23,172 nucleotides of DNA from Asterionellopsis glacialis (GCA_014885115.2 WKLE02002822.1:1-23172); one strand, 5' to 3'; positions 1-8,660 are shown, counted from the first letter of the stretch. Notes: generated from the sequence alone by a model not told the origin. A program made the numbers and translations.

Positions 1-1667
1 CAACTCGTCCTGCAACAGATACCCCTCAACTAACACCAAGTCCGTCTAGTAGTCCAAGCTCTATGCTCAGTAACAAACCAATCAGTACCCTTACTAATTC
101 GTCAGGGTCAAATGGTTCTTCACTCACGCAATTTTCCAGCACTAAGTTTGACAAAATTGAAGGCAAAGCAACTATTGAATCTTCAGGTATCACTGAATTG
201 TCAGCATGCCAAATTGCTGATAAACTTGGTCAAGAATGTTGTCCTAGTAATGTTACATGCAAACAAGAAGAATGTTTGGAAATACAATCAACTTCGCTTA
301 GTCGGGCAGGAGATGTAATATCGGTACATGTGGTTTACAGCCTCATAATGAACTCGGAAGTCGAATCAAATGATGCAATAGCTGAATTTATTCATCGTAT
401 GTACATTCCCACACTTCAGGCTCAGGCGATCACTGCAGCAGGCGTTTCTGGTGCGACCTTTTCGCAAGTCACGGGTCTGGAGGTTGTTCGAGACTTTAAT
501 TATGGAATTAGTTTTAATTCAAGCTGCACAGATGTTTCATTTAATGATGCACAAGGTTCTCAGGAACTGAAATTCTGCTATAACATATCCGATAAGATTG
601 CTGAAATGACAATTTTCAATGAAGATTGCATTACCGAGGTTGCCGACCATGCTCTTGCTCTTGTTGAATCGTTGCGTTGGGACGGCATTCCAGTTGATAG
701 TAACGACCACATTGAATTCCATATTGATGTGAACCAGAGTACTGTTCAAGGTTCCAATGTATGGGCCTATAAGGATGCAACCAAAAAGGGAATCATTACA
801 TTTTGCATGCGTTTGGACCTTTACGCCGACAAGAACAAGACATTCAGTATCAATTTTCATGAGACTGTTGCAACCATTACGGTTGATATGACTAAAGGAT
901 TTAGTTTTGAAGGTATCTCAACAGATCGCGATGAAGCTGCGAATGTAACCCAATCAACGACCGCCGACTACACATTAGATGCATACCAGTGCAAAGACAG
1001 TTCTGGAACTCCATCGAACCAGGTCATGAGTCAGGCTAGTATTCTCGGTCTTTGTATTGATCTAGGACCAGACATTGAAGGTATTCAGTTAGAGGATATT
1101 TTAAATCTCACACTTATACAGGACAACAATGGTGTTTCAAGTACTCCTATTTTATCTGGTCAAAGTGATGGATTGACTAGCGTGAATTGTGACCTTAATC
1201 AAGGGAAGAGATGTTTTATCCAAACGATGGTTGTATCAAAATTCTTCACACCAGAAGCTGCAAATGCCAACATCACGGCATCGGGAACAGTGTTGTTGAA
1301 ATTTGGACGCCGTCTGCTCCATCGTGCATATCTTGATCTTTCTAGTGACGGTCGCAATGAAGAACAAGGAGAGGGAATTAAAAGATCCCTAAAAAATGGA
1401 GAGAAGGCTTCTGAAGATTTTCGGGTCGTTCTTGTTACTGAGAGTTTAAAATTTAAGGATGTTTCGTATGAGAATGGATTTTCCAAGGACGATGGAAAGC
1501 ATCTTACAGATATTGTAAAAACCATTCTTGTATTGTTAGTTGGTTGTTCGATAGCTGTATATTTCATCGTTCGTACAAAGATGTCCAAAAAGGAAGAAGG
1601 TTCGGGGGAACCGTTTCCGAACGAGGCACCCAATGAGGAACTATGTAATTTGACACCAATTTCATAA
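1..1667 (+). CDS. Type I membrane glycoprotein, Ser/Pro-rich linker, 5'-partial
   Basis: The reading frame is open to the left edge: 20 codons rich in Pro, Ser and Thr (including SPSSSPSS) precede the first ATG at 63, so the gene almost certainly begins outside the window. Numbered from that ATG, 534 residues follow. There are many Cys and at least eight N-glycosylation sequons (NVT, NIS, NQS, NKT, NLT, NIT), a basic RRLLHR stretch near residue 417, one hydrophobic segment at about 485-504 (TILVLLVGCSIAVYFIV), a following RTKMSKK stop-transfer cluster and a short acidic tail. This predicts an extracellular or luminal domain with a C-terminal anchor and about 30 cytoplasmic residues. I do not recognise a named domain. 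Ser/Pro-rich linkers are common in diatom cell-surface and secreted proteins, so a lineage-specific surface protein is the likely class; the function is unknown. No intron is needed in the visible part. Confidence 0.75.
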   Translation, partial: TRPATDTPQLTPSPSSSPSSMLSNKPISTLTNSSGSNGSSLTQFSSTKFDKIEGKATIESSGITELSACQIADKLGQECCPSNVTCKQEECLEIQSTSLSRAGDVISVHVVYSLIMNSEVESNDAIAEFIHRMYIPTLQAQAITAAGVSGATFSQVTGLEVVRDFNYGISFNSSCTDVSFNDAQGSQELKFCYNISDKIAEMTIFNEDCITEVADHALALVESLRWDGIPVDSNDHIEFHIDVNQSTVQGSNVWAYKDATKKGIITFCMRLDLYADKNKTFSINFHETVATITVDMTKGFSFEGISTDRDEAANVTQSTTADYTLDAYQCKDSSGTPSNQVMSQASILGLCIDLGPDIEGIQLEDILNLTLIQDNNGVSSTPILSGQSDGLTSVNCDLNQGKRCFIQTMVVSKFFTPEAANANITASGTVLLKFGRRLLHRAYLDLSSDGRNEEQGEGIKRSLKNGEKASEDFRVVLVTESLKFKDVSYENGFSKDDGKHLTDIVKTILVLLVGCSIAVYFIVRTKMSKKEEGSGEPFPNEAPNEELCNLTPIS

Positions 1668-2305
1668 ATTATCCTCTACATAGAATCTAGTTATTTGTTT
1701 ACAACTTTGAAACCTCACAATGGTCTTTCACTTGAAAGTCTCAATGGCACTACGACGAAAGTGTGCGGATTTTATAAAATTGACTGATTGGATTATGTTA
1801 TGATAAGAATATGAATCATCTTGCCAGGATCGATAAAACATTAAAAATTAGATATAAGATAACACTGCAAAAACTTGTAGCTCTTATCTTCTACATGATG
1901 ATAATGTGTTAAAAGTACAGGACGAAGATACTAGAGAATGTAGTTTGCAATTTTCTCTTTAGTCTAATTAGTCTCTACAAGAGAGGACACTTTGTTGTCA
2001 TTCTTTGTTTCTCCTTTTACTGTTTCTGAAATGTCTTATATTGCAGTAAACGAACGATTGAGGTTATGCAGCAGGAACCCGTGGATATTGATCCATCAAC
2101 TCTTTTACGATAGAAGGCGGAGCGTGTGCAAAAATTGTTGCTGGATATACAGAACTCCCCCATCTAGGATGTGTTAAAATTTTACAAAATCCAGCATTAT
2201 AAGCCTTGTAATTTAACAGACACTCCATTCCATCCACTTCAGAATATACCTAGAGTTAGTAAGAAGAGGATAGGTGCACGCAAGCAAATGATTAATATTG
2301 GTGAC
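1668..2305. other. Intergenic region between convergent genes
   Basis: This 638-bp AT-rich stretch lies between the 3' end of the surface-glycoprotein gene (+) and the proposed 3' end of the MMADHC gene (-), and must hold both 3' UTRs. Short open frames here have no protein-like composition or recognisable motif. I see no RNA gene or repeat of note, only a run of CAA/GTT trinucleotides at the right end (about 2312-2340) that overlaps the proposed MMADHC terminal exon. Confidence 0.5.
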
Positions 2306-3087
2306 TTAAGTAGCGACAACAACAACAGCAACAATATCAACAGAAAGAATAAATTCGTCGGGATCTTTAATGCATGTCTGAACAAGAACATGCCCTAGAG
2401 GACCTAGATAGCATGATTGCGTGACGGGAACAACGACAACACACGTAGAGAATACAGTATTGAAAAGAACTATGCCAAACAGCAACTGAAAAAGATTCTA
2501 TCCGTGCAAATTCGTACCTTGTTACAATGAAGAGAAAGCATGGGTAATCCAGAACATGGATCAATATAATCTGCCCAATATCCTTTCTCACGCAACTTGG
2601 TACACAAATCTTTACCAAAGTCAATAAACTTATAAGGAGTAATAGTACACAAGCGATAAATGAAAAATAAGTAAAAAGAAAAAAGTTGTAAATATGTGAG
2701 AGGTATCTACAATATAGAAAATCAAATACTACACTTACAACAACAAACAACCAATGGATTTGTCATGATTCGTTCAGTTTTTAAACTTACAACATTGAGA
2801 AGTCGATCTTTTTCTTTTTCGATATGATCGCCTACAGCGACAAGATCTTCTCTCGCTTGTTGATTGGTTGGGATTGCTAGTAATTCTTTATTATTTGAAG
2901 CTTCGCCTTCAGCTGTTGCAGTATTGCTACTATCAAATGTTAGATAATTGGAACCAAAGACATGACTAAATTCCCGTAACAATGGTTTAGGTAATGTATG
3001 GATAGAACATTCAAGTGCATTTTGTGTTCCAAGTGTTTGACAAACAAGTGTCGGTGGAACAAGTGTAGATGATGTTACAGATGCCAT
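2306..3087 (-). CDS. MMADHC: MMADHC/CblD-like cobalamin trafficking protein (3 proposed exons)
   Basis: Proposed structure: complement(join(2306..2485, 2518..2628, 2791..3087)), about 195 aa. Exon 1 (99 codons) starts MASVTSSTLV, contains LPKPLLREFSHVFG and IEKEKDRLL, and ends at a consensus GTAAGT donor. Exon 2 gives FIDFGKDLCTKLREKGYWAD then YIDPCSGLP, which aligns without gaps to the core of human MMADHC (LLEKFI... LRAEGYWADFIDPSSGL). The 162-nt intron between them is phase 0 and well supported. Exon 3 is weaker: it needs a 32-nt intron (2486-2517, GTACG to TTTTTCAG). It reads on in frame to LGPLGHVLVQTCIKDPDE, which resembles the human C-terminal WGTHVVVGSIFTNATPD. Without that splice the frame stops 15 codons after exon 2. 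In animals the family directs cob(II)alamin to methionine synthase and methylmalonyl-CoA mutase. The protein is shorter at the N-terminus than the human one and no mitochondrial presequence is obvious. Confidence 0.72.
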
Positions 3088-3633
3088 GATGGTGGAGATT
3101 GAATATATTTGGTATATATTGATCTATATTAACCTTTTGCAAAAGCTTCTCTAAGAAGTTCAAGTAGCTGCATAGGCACTTGCTTTCGATGTCGATTGTG
3201 TGGGTGTTGATTGTAGCGTCTCATGAAGCGGCAGAAGAAGAAAAATACAGATGTTTCTCTCTCTAGTCTCGGCGGTAAGTGCGTGTTGGGGTCTGTCCTT
3301 TGTTTTTGACAGAAAGCTATTCTGTCCAGTGCACCTATGCCAATTATGACCTACTATTTACTCTACTGGTCCATACTTTACGTACAAGGTATGACTGGGA
3401 AGGCAAGAGAGTAAAAAATAGCCTTTTGTCTATTCCCTCCACCTTTCTCCGTACTGTATTCGATAGCCATCACATGACATGGGCCTATGATCACACATCA
3501 GACAAACCATTGTACTCTCTCTCTAGAGAACGAACATCAGAGTGCTCTTCTCACAAGCAAATCAGACCCCAGACAACGCAACAAATAGATCTTATAGATT
3601 TTCTGCTCAACGTCCCGTACATGGACCAACATA
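3088..3633. promoter_or_regulatory. Shared upstream region of MMADHC and MDP1
   Basis: This 546-bp segment separates the divergent start codons of the MMADHC-like gene (-) and the MDP1-like gene (+), so it should hold both promoters and 5' leaders. AT-rich tracts with TATA-like words (tatatttggtatatattg, about 3104-3121) lie just upstream of the MMADHC start. A 126-codon open frame at 3279-3659 overlaps the MDP1 start in another frame; its composition is not protein-like and it is treated as chance. Confidence 0.4.
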
Positions 3634-4248
3634 ATGTTACTTCAATTAGCTGTATTTGATTTAGATATGTGTGTGTGGAAACCTGAAATGTATCAATTAA
3701 ATGGTCCTCCCATCTTGACACCTATATCAAAGTTTGAACCCAAAAAGAAACGCAAAAGAAGCAACAATAAATCTCGTCAACAAAAACAAAATGAACTAAA
3801 ATTATCTCCTACCATACGTAAAGGTCAAACAGTAACAGATCGGACAGGGACTGAACCAATCACTATTTTTGATGGAGCATTTTATGCATTAAGTCAATTG
3901 CAACAAATGGATAATGTCCAAACAGCTATAGCATCAAGTACAGATGAACCATCATGGGCACTTCAATGTTTAAAATGGTTTGTGTTAGACGACGTAAACA
4001 GTGGCGACATTAGTAGTAGTGGCAAGACATTAGCGAACTGTTTTGATCACGTTGAAATAAGATTTGGTGATAAACAACGTCATTTTGAACAATTACATCG
4101 TAAAACACAAATACCTTTTGAGAATATGTGTTTCTTTGATGATACCTATCGTAACATTCAAAGTGTATCACAATTAGGTGTGAAATGTATTTGGACACCT
4201 AAAGGTATGACACGTGATGCATGGGATGATGCATTGGATCTCTTTTGA
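3634..4248 (+). CDS. MDP1: Magnesium-dependent phosphatase 1 (MDP-1), HAD superfamily
   Basis: The 204-aa single-exon protein carries the HAD motifs of the MDP-1/acid phosphatase family. Motif I is VFDLDMCVW (Asp9 nucleophile, Asp11). Motif II lies at SST (101-103). The motif III Lys is 147, in KQRHFEQL. Motif IV is FFDD (167-170, binding Mg2+). The segment HFEQLHRKTQIPFENMCFFDD followed by RNI and LGVKCI aligns residue by residue with mammalian MDP-1 (HFERLQQKTGIPF.. MIFFDD). Members dephosphorylate protein tyrosine phosphate or sugar phosphates such as fructosamine-6-phosphate, probably in the cytosol. Unlike the animal protein it has about 35 extra residues after motif I (roughly 32-66), rich in Lys, Arg, Asn and Gln. 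The start fits because motif I lies, as usual, within the first dozen residues. The gene is head-to-head with MMADHC and 202 bp upstream of the DUF427 gene. Confidence 0.9.
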   Translation: MLLQLAVFDLDMCVWKPEMYQLNGPPILTPISKFEPKKKRKRSNNKSRQQKQNELKLSPTIRKGQTVTDRTGTEPITIFDGAFYALSQLQQMDNVQTAIASSTDEPSWALQCLKWFVLDDVNSGDISSSGKTLANCFDHVEIRFGDKQRHFEQLHRKTQIPFENMCFFDDTYRNIQSVSQLGVKCIWTPKGMTRDAWDDALDLF

Positions 4249-4287
4249 GGGATACTGTAGTATCGTCCGCGATGATGGGAGGCTCAC

Positions 4288-4365
4288 TGTGTTTGTGTGT
4301 TTGTGTGTTTGTGTGTGTTTGTGTGTGTGTTTGTGTGCGCGCGTGTTTGTGTGCGTGTGTGTGTG
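4288..4365. repeat. Imperfect (TG)n/(TTTG)n microsatellite
   Basis: About 78 bp of TG dinucleotides interrupted by TTTG units and one GCGCGC patch, lying 40 bp after the MDP1 stop codon and therefore probably in its 3' UTR or the short spacer to the DUF427 gene. Antisense frames through it read as Thr-His repeats and are not genes. Confidence 0.9.
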
Positions 4366-4450
4366 GAACAAGCAACACTCTAACATAAAAGAAAACAACT
4401 ACTCGTACCAGGTACAGTAGCAAGTGGTATGAAGAAAGACAAATATTGGC

Positions 4451-5011
4451 ATGGGGATATTGAGCACCAGAACAACGGGTTCTACTACTACCTCTGTTAT
4501 GTTTCAAAGCTTGAAAAGACCTCAACGTATCGAACCTGGTCCAGGACAAGAATCGGTGTGGGATTATCCTCGTCCACCTCGTTTAGAAAAAGTCAATGAT
4601 AAATTACGTGTTATCTTTGGTGGTGAAACCATTGCTGAAACCACACAGGGCTACCGTGTGTTGGAGACAAGTCACCCACCTATGTATTACATACCAGTAG
4701 AAGACGTTAAAGAAGAGTTTATTGAACCCATTAATGGAAGTTCTACTTATTGTGAATTCAAAGGAAGTGCTAAGTATTGGACATTGAATGCCGGTGGTAA
4801 AAGTTCATTAAATGCAGCATGGAGTTATCCAAATCCGACAAAAGATTTTGATGCCATCAAAGGCTATTTAGCTTTCTACGCTTCCAAGGTTGATGCATGT
4901 TATGTTGGTGATGAAAAAGTTCAAGCTCAATCTGGTGATTATTATGGTGGTTGGATTACATCTAAAGTTGTTGGACCCTTCAAAGGTGAACCAGGTACGC
5001 GGGGGTGGTAA
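4451..5011 (+). CDS. DUF427 domain-containing protein
   Basis: The 186-aa protein contains the hallmark of this family near its start: the R-x-EPGPGQESVWDYPRPPRLE stretch at about 26-46. A DUF427 core follows (VIFGGETIAETTQGYRVLETSHPPMYYIPVEDV), then the Y-x-FKG-A-YW strand and the closing W-Y-P-P region with DYYGGWIT near the end. The family occurs in bacteria, fungi and some algae; it has a compact beta-rich fold and no firmly established activity. The first ATG is used here; a second at residue 17 (4499) would begin just before the conserved block and is equally plausible. No clear organelle presequence is seen, though the first 16 residues are Ser/Thr-rich. It lies 202 bp downstream of MDP1 on the same strand; the TG repeat in the gap argues for separate transcription. 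Confidence 0.85.
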   Translation: MGILSTRTTGSTTTSVMFQSLKRPQRIEPGPGQESVWDYPRPPRLEKVNDKLRVIFGGETIAETTQGYRVLETSHPPMYYIPVEDVKEEFIEPINGSSTYCEFKGSAKYWTLNAGGKSSLNAAWSYPNPTKDFDAIKGYLAFYASKVDACYVGDEKVQAQSGDYYGGWITSKVVGPFKGEPGTRGW

Positions 5012-5034
5012 AATGTAATATCTAGTCTAGTCTA

Positions 5035-5328
5035 CTATCCTCCATAAAAAGTGTGTATTGCTGTAGAAGACCGCGAAGGTGTTTCTCCCATACTAGTTTC
5101 TGCAGCTGCATTGATATTATTCTGTGCGTGACCTTTAGCTATCAATGTCTTTAAAGGTAATGTAAATGCACAGTAGATATTATGCGATAGACAACATTGT
5201 AACAACGAGGTCGTTCCATGGAGGATGCTGTAATTGGTACACTCACTCGCACAGCAGATACAGAGCATTTTGCATCGAATGGAGAAAGCTGGTAGAGCAT
5301 GATCAAGGACGGTATCGAGAAAATACTG
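5035..5328 (-). pseudogene. Possible terminal exon or remnant with an ankyrin-like repeat
   Basis: On the minus strand the frame from 5328 to the stop at 5035 reads about 97 residues without interruption. Part of it, GTTSLLQCCLSHN.. LKTLIAKGHAQNNINAAA.. GETP, has the spacing of an ankyrin repeat (G-T-x-L ... LL..GA ... N ... G-TP). A TAG at 5329-5331 ends the frame upstream; read as the end of an AATAG splice acceptor it would start this exon. No upstream ankyrin exon could be traced with confidence between 5330 and 6000. It is either the last exon of a poorly visible gene, a decayed fragment, or a chance frame. The stop lies only 24 bp from the stop of the convergent DUF427 gene. Confidence 0.28.
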
Positions 5329-6143
5329 CTATTTTGTTACGTTGAAAACTGAAAAAAAGTGACATAATTGTGTTGTTGTTTACAGTACTTTGCTTTATTA
5401 AAAGCATACACATTGGGATGGAATCGATGACCATGGGACCGTCTCTGCCTGAACTTTCAATTCATCTAGTCCTGCAAGGATTCTAGCTAGTCTTACAAGG
5501 TGTCATCAATGATATGGTACTCGGGTGCTATACTGTGCTGTGCTGTGCTATGCTTTATGAGTATGCCAAGGTAAACCCCCAAGACCAAACCAGGAAACTA
5601 TTGGCTATAGCAAAAGTAAAACTAGAGAGTACAGTACAGCAATGTGTGCTTCCTTGAAAATAAAAAAATATAGTGGGACTAGTTGTTCTTTGCTTGGTAT
5701 CTTTTCCTTTCTATTCAAAGAGGCGACCGAGACTAAACTGTTTGAAGTCTTTATTGTACACTTTTGTACTCTAGGGTGCAAAAATGCACGTTCCAAGCAA
5801 AGGGGTATACAAGGTTTTGAAATACTTATCAATCATGGAACAACAGGCATCTCTCATTTTTTTTGCAATTCGGTTTGTAAACGCATAGATTTGAAATGCA
5901 CCCACAAGCAAGACAGTACAAAGCATAATACTTCTTGGTAAACACTTCGTAAGCAAGTTATATATTGGTTGTTATATAACTTTTAAAAGAAAGGACTATT
6001 GTATTGTATTTTTTTTTAAGTTTTGAATGATGGTCAGAACCTATAACATAAAACCACATCCTCATCAGATAAGACAAAATCAGTTGCTATCATGTTGGGG
6101 TTCTGAAATGTATGGATCGAATGATGAGTACAGTATGTTGAGT
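5329..6143. other. Intergenic stretch without a recognisable gene
   Basis: 815 bp of AT-rich DNA. Frames of 60-99 codons exist on both strands but show no motif or consistent codon use. It contains a small CTGTG/TGTGC tandem run near 5532-5552 and a perfect 10-bp inverted repeat at 5955-5982. It should include the 3' UTR of the COX6C-like gene next to it. Confidence 0.5.
5955..5982. repeat. Perfect 10-bp inverted repeat (hairpin)
   Basis: AAGTTATATA at 5955-5964 and its exact reverse complement TATATAACTT at 5973-5982 are separated by 8 nt. It lies about 160 bp beyond the stop codon of the COX6C-like gene (minus strand), so it could form an RNA hairpin in or after its 3' UTR. The function is unknown, and AT-rich repeats of this size can occur by chance. 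Confidence 0.6.
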
Positions 6144-6368
6144 TTAGCGAGGAGGATTTTCCTTGTAGTAATCCTCAACTGCCTTGATACCAGGATCACC
6201 AAGACTAAACTTGTACACAAATCCACCTGCCATGGCAAAGGCCAAACCTTGAGCAGCACAAATGACAAGTCCCTGGAGAGGGGGACGAGCACCAATACCA
6301 GTAGTAGGACGGCGTCCTAACGGTCCAGGACCGTAAAGAAAGGGGTTTTTGTTAATAGGACGATCCAT
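6144..6368 (-). CDS. Small mitochondrial inner-membrane protein, COX6C-like
   Basis: The 74-aa protein has a Pro/Gly-rich N-terminus (NPFLYGPGPLGRRP), one membrane segment at about 33-52 (LVICAAQGLAFAMAGGFVY) and the C-terminal block YKFSLGDPGIKAVEDYYKENPPR. The order of one membrane helix then YKF-x-(5)-D.. KA..D-Y matches cytochrome c oxidase subunit 6C of animals ([20 protein letters not shown]), so an accessory subunit of complex IV is the best guess. The length is right for that family. Similarity rests on a short block, and another respiratory-chain accessory subunit is possible. The start has a good context (ACAACCATGG) and is preceded by a pyrimidine-rich stretch ending in TTTTAG, which may be the acceptor of a 5'-UTR intron. 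It is head-to-head with SDHC. Confidence 0.72.
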   Translation of the reverse strand: MDRPINKNPFLYGPGPLGRRPTTGIGARPPLQGLVICAAQGLAFAMAGGFVYKFSLGDPGIKAVEDYYKENPPR

Positions 6369-7394
6369 GGTTGTCTAAAATGAATTAAGAATTGTGTCAA
6401 ATCAAAATGAGAGTGAAAGGAAACAAAGAAACACAAAGTCAGAAAAAGGACATTTGAAATAATATGTAACGTAAGATCCCACTGATTGACATTGACATAT
6501 TGTACAAGTTCAAACTAGTGTCACTCATGCATCGATCAACCCAAAGTTGCCTGCACACATCAGATCATGATTGCTAACAACACTATTTTTTTTCGTTGTG
6601 GAAACTGCAGCACTGACTGTCGAAATCTGTCCGTCGTTCGAAAATAGGTACTGCAATTACGTTGAAGTGTACGAGCGAGAACCCCATGGCGCCTCTCTCG
6701 ATGATTGCATCCATGAAGGAGCCGTATATTGAACAAAGATTTCCATATCAAAACACCATGATCTAATGCACGTTCTTTGCGATCTTCTTCTTGACCACAG
6801 TTCCATTGAAATCGTATCATCTTCGATCTGTTCGTCGCCCATCTTCAGCGTCTCGTTGCTTACCTTCCAAAAGCCAACGCTTTGATCTCTGTCGAGTATC
6901 GAGCCACACGACGCTGCAACGTAAATAACGTACAGCTTGCCCTCCTGATGAAAGCACCCAGCCCAAGCGCTCGCAAGACGGATGACGCGCAAGAATCGGC
7001 ATTTACGTACGTTCCGTATATTTTCTACATGCGACCAAGATTTTACTTGAGAACACCGTACAGCTGGTGAGTGCGATTCGTTTGATTCAAATTCCATTGC
7101 GAACTCTCTCTCTGTCCGTCGCGCTCCCCACCTTGCGTCCATAAGTAAAATCGCCGATACGTCCTACAGGTACGTGCATATGTACGAGAAGACACGAAGA
7201 GAGAAAGAGTCGGAAGAAGCAAGCAAAAGAAGCGAAGAATACAGAGACGCAAGACACACACATCAAACCAAGGATATCGTATACGAGTAGCCACAAAAAA
7301 AATCTTTCGCATTTTACCGTTGCTGCTTCTCGAAGTTACCGACCTTGTTGCTTGCACAGTAACAACAAACAACTTCAAGAGATATTGATCAACC
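6369..7394. promoter_or_regulatory. Shared upstream region of COX6C-like gene and SDHC
   Basis: This 1026-bp segment lies between two divergent starts and is more GC-rich in its centre (about 6600-7300) than its surroundings. No convincing protein is encoded; a 161-codon minus frame at 6657-7142 lacks any motif. On the minus strand a GTAAGC donor near 6863 and a TTTTAG acceptor at 6375 could bound a 5'-UTR intron of the COX6C-like gene. On the plus strand GTGAGT at 7067 and a TGCACAG acceptor ending at 7359 could do the same for SDHC. Both introns are inference from splice words only. Confidence 0.4.
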
Positions 7395-7946
7395 ATGATG
7401 TTCTCCACCAAGGCATCTCAACAACTCTTGCGGTCCTCTGCATCATTGGCTGTTCGTTCGTCCAAACAACAATATGCTGCTGCTGTCGGTACTACTTCGT
7501 CCCGTTCCATGACAATCTTATCGAAACAAAGTGGTGAAGAATATAAAAAGCAAAATTATTCATCACGCATGAAAGAAACAGGACGTCCCGTGAGTCCACA
7601 TGTGACAATTTATGCATTCCCAGCTGTAGCACTATCGAGTATTACAAATCGTGTCACGGGTGTATGTTTGTCCTTGGGTGCTGCTGGGTTAGGTTTGGTA
7701 GAAATTGTCGGTGGATCAGGCATGTCTGCGTCGCTCATGTCAGAGATTGGTGCCATGGGACCCATGATTGCCATGCCAGCGAAATTTGCAGTTGCCTTTA
7801 CAGGCACGTACCATTACTTGGGTGCATTACGACACTTGGCATGGGATGAAAAGCCAGAACTTTTAGTCAATGAAGAAGTTTACAAATCATCCTTGGTATT
7901 ATTCGGTGCATCTACTGCCATTAGTGCTGGTATTGCACTCATGTAA
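7395..7946 (+). CDS. SDHC: Succinate dehydrogenase cytochrome b560 subunit (SDHC), complex II
   Basis: The 183-aa protein has the SDHC signature RPVSPHVTIYAFP (64-76), then SSITNRVTG (81-89), and TYHYLGALRHLAWD (138-151), where His140 is the expected axial ligand of haem b and the R-H-L-x-W-D block is family-typical. Three hydrophobic segments (about 76-105, 122-146 and 164-183) agree with the three-helix fold. The first 40-odd residues are rich in Ser, Arg, Gln and Ala with almost no acidic residues, a normal mitochondrial presequence. With SDHD it anchors the flavoprotein and iron-sulfur subunits in the inner membrane and forms the ubiquinone site. Two adjacent ATG codons open the frame; the first is used. 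No intron is needed. Confidence 0.96.
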   Translation: MMFSTKASQQLLRSSASLAVRSSKQQYAAAVGTTSSRSMTILSKQSGEEYKKQNYSSRMKETGRPVSPHVTIYAFPAVALSSITNRVTGVCLSLGAAGLGLVEIVGGSGMSASLMSEIGAMGPMIAMPAKFAVAFTGTYHYLGALRHLAWDEKPELLVNEEVYKSSLVLFGASTAISAGIALM

Positions 7947-8660
7947 AAAAATCAAAATATCGGATATGCATGAAATGTATTCTATACTTTGTGATGAAAA
8001 AAGGCAGTGACTTTTTTGGCCAGGGAGTTAGTTTTGATCATACAAAATGAACCAGAGATAGAAATGAAGAAGACAGAGGATAAACTCTAGATAGAGAAAC
8101 AGAACATAGTTTTTAAAACCATTGTAACTCTTTGTTTTTTCCACATTTAAGGGTTGCAGGACTTGTGCTTGTGATTTCGCTAACAAACTGTGTTAGATTT
8201 GACAAAGTTGAATAAAACATCGTCTGTGACAAATCTAGTGTCACAAAAATAAAACCTGTCATGGTAACTGTCTCTATTTCACATCTTCCCGCACGACGGA
8301 AGATAATAGGAGGTCCAAGAGAAAAAGAAATAGCTACTTCACTTGGCAGAGTCTGCTAATGGTTCTATAAAATTTTGTAGGGGAGGAAATAACAAAGCGA
8401 TTGCAGCCTTCACGACAAGTAGTCTGTGAAAAGCCGTTTCCACAGCATGAATTATTTTCGTAGTGTCCCTCCAACACTGACCACCATCAAGACAAAGCTT
8501 CATCTTGAGCAAGCAATTTCAGCCTTTTCAGTCAATGTTTCTTATCAAAGTTATTTAAGCTAGTATGTTATGATACTACATTGTCTGCTCCAGAGTGTCA
8601 TCAATCAAGAGAGAATCAAGACTGTTTTACACTATAAATCCTCTCTTCTTCCATGAATAT
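7947..8660. other. Intergenic region between convergent SDHC and SPP genes
   Basis: 714 bp holding the two 3' UTRs. AT-rich and without a protein-like frame; no RNA gene or notable repeat was recognised. Confidence 0.5.

Noticed and set aside
3279..3659. 126-codon plus frame overlapping the MDP1 start.
   Set aside because: Out of frame with MDP1, no recognisable motif, and located in the divergent promoter.
4174..4549. Antisense frames with Thr-His repeats through the TG microsatellite, and a plus-strand Cys-Val repeat frame.
   Set aside because: They are translations of a simple repeat, overlap MDP1 and DUF427, and have no other protein-like content.
6657..7142. 161-codon minus-strand frame between the COX6C-like gene and SDHC.
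   Set aside because: Trp/Arg/Cys-heavy composition, no motif, overlapped by other frames on both strands; it lies in the expected promoter and leader region.
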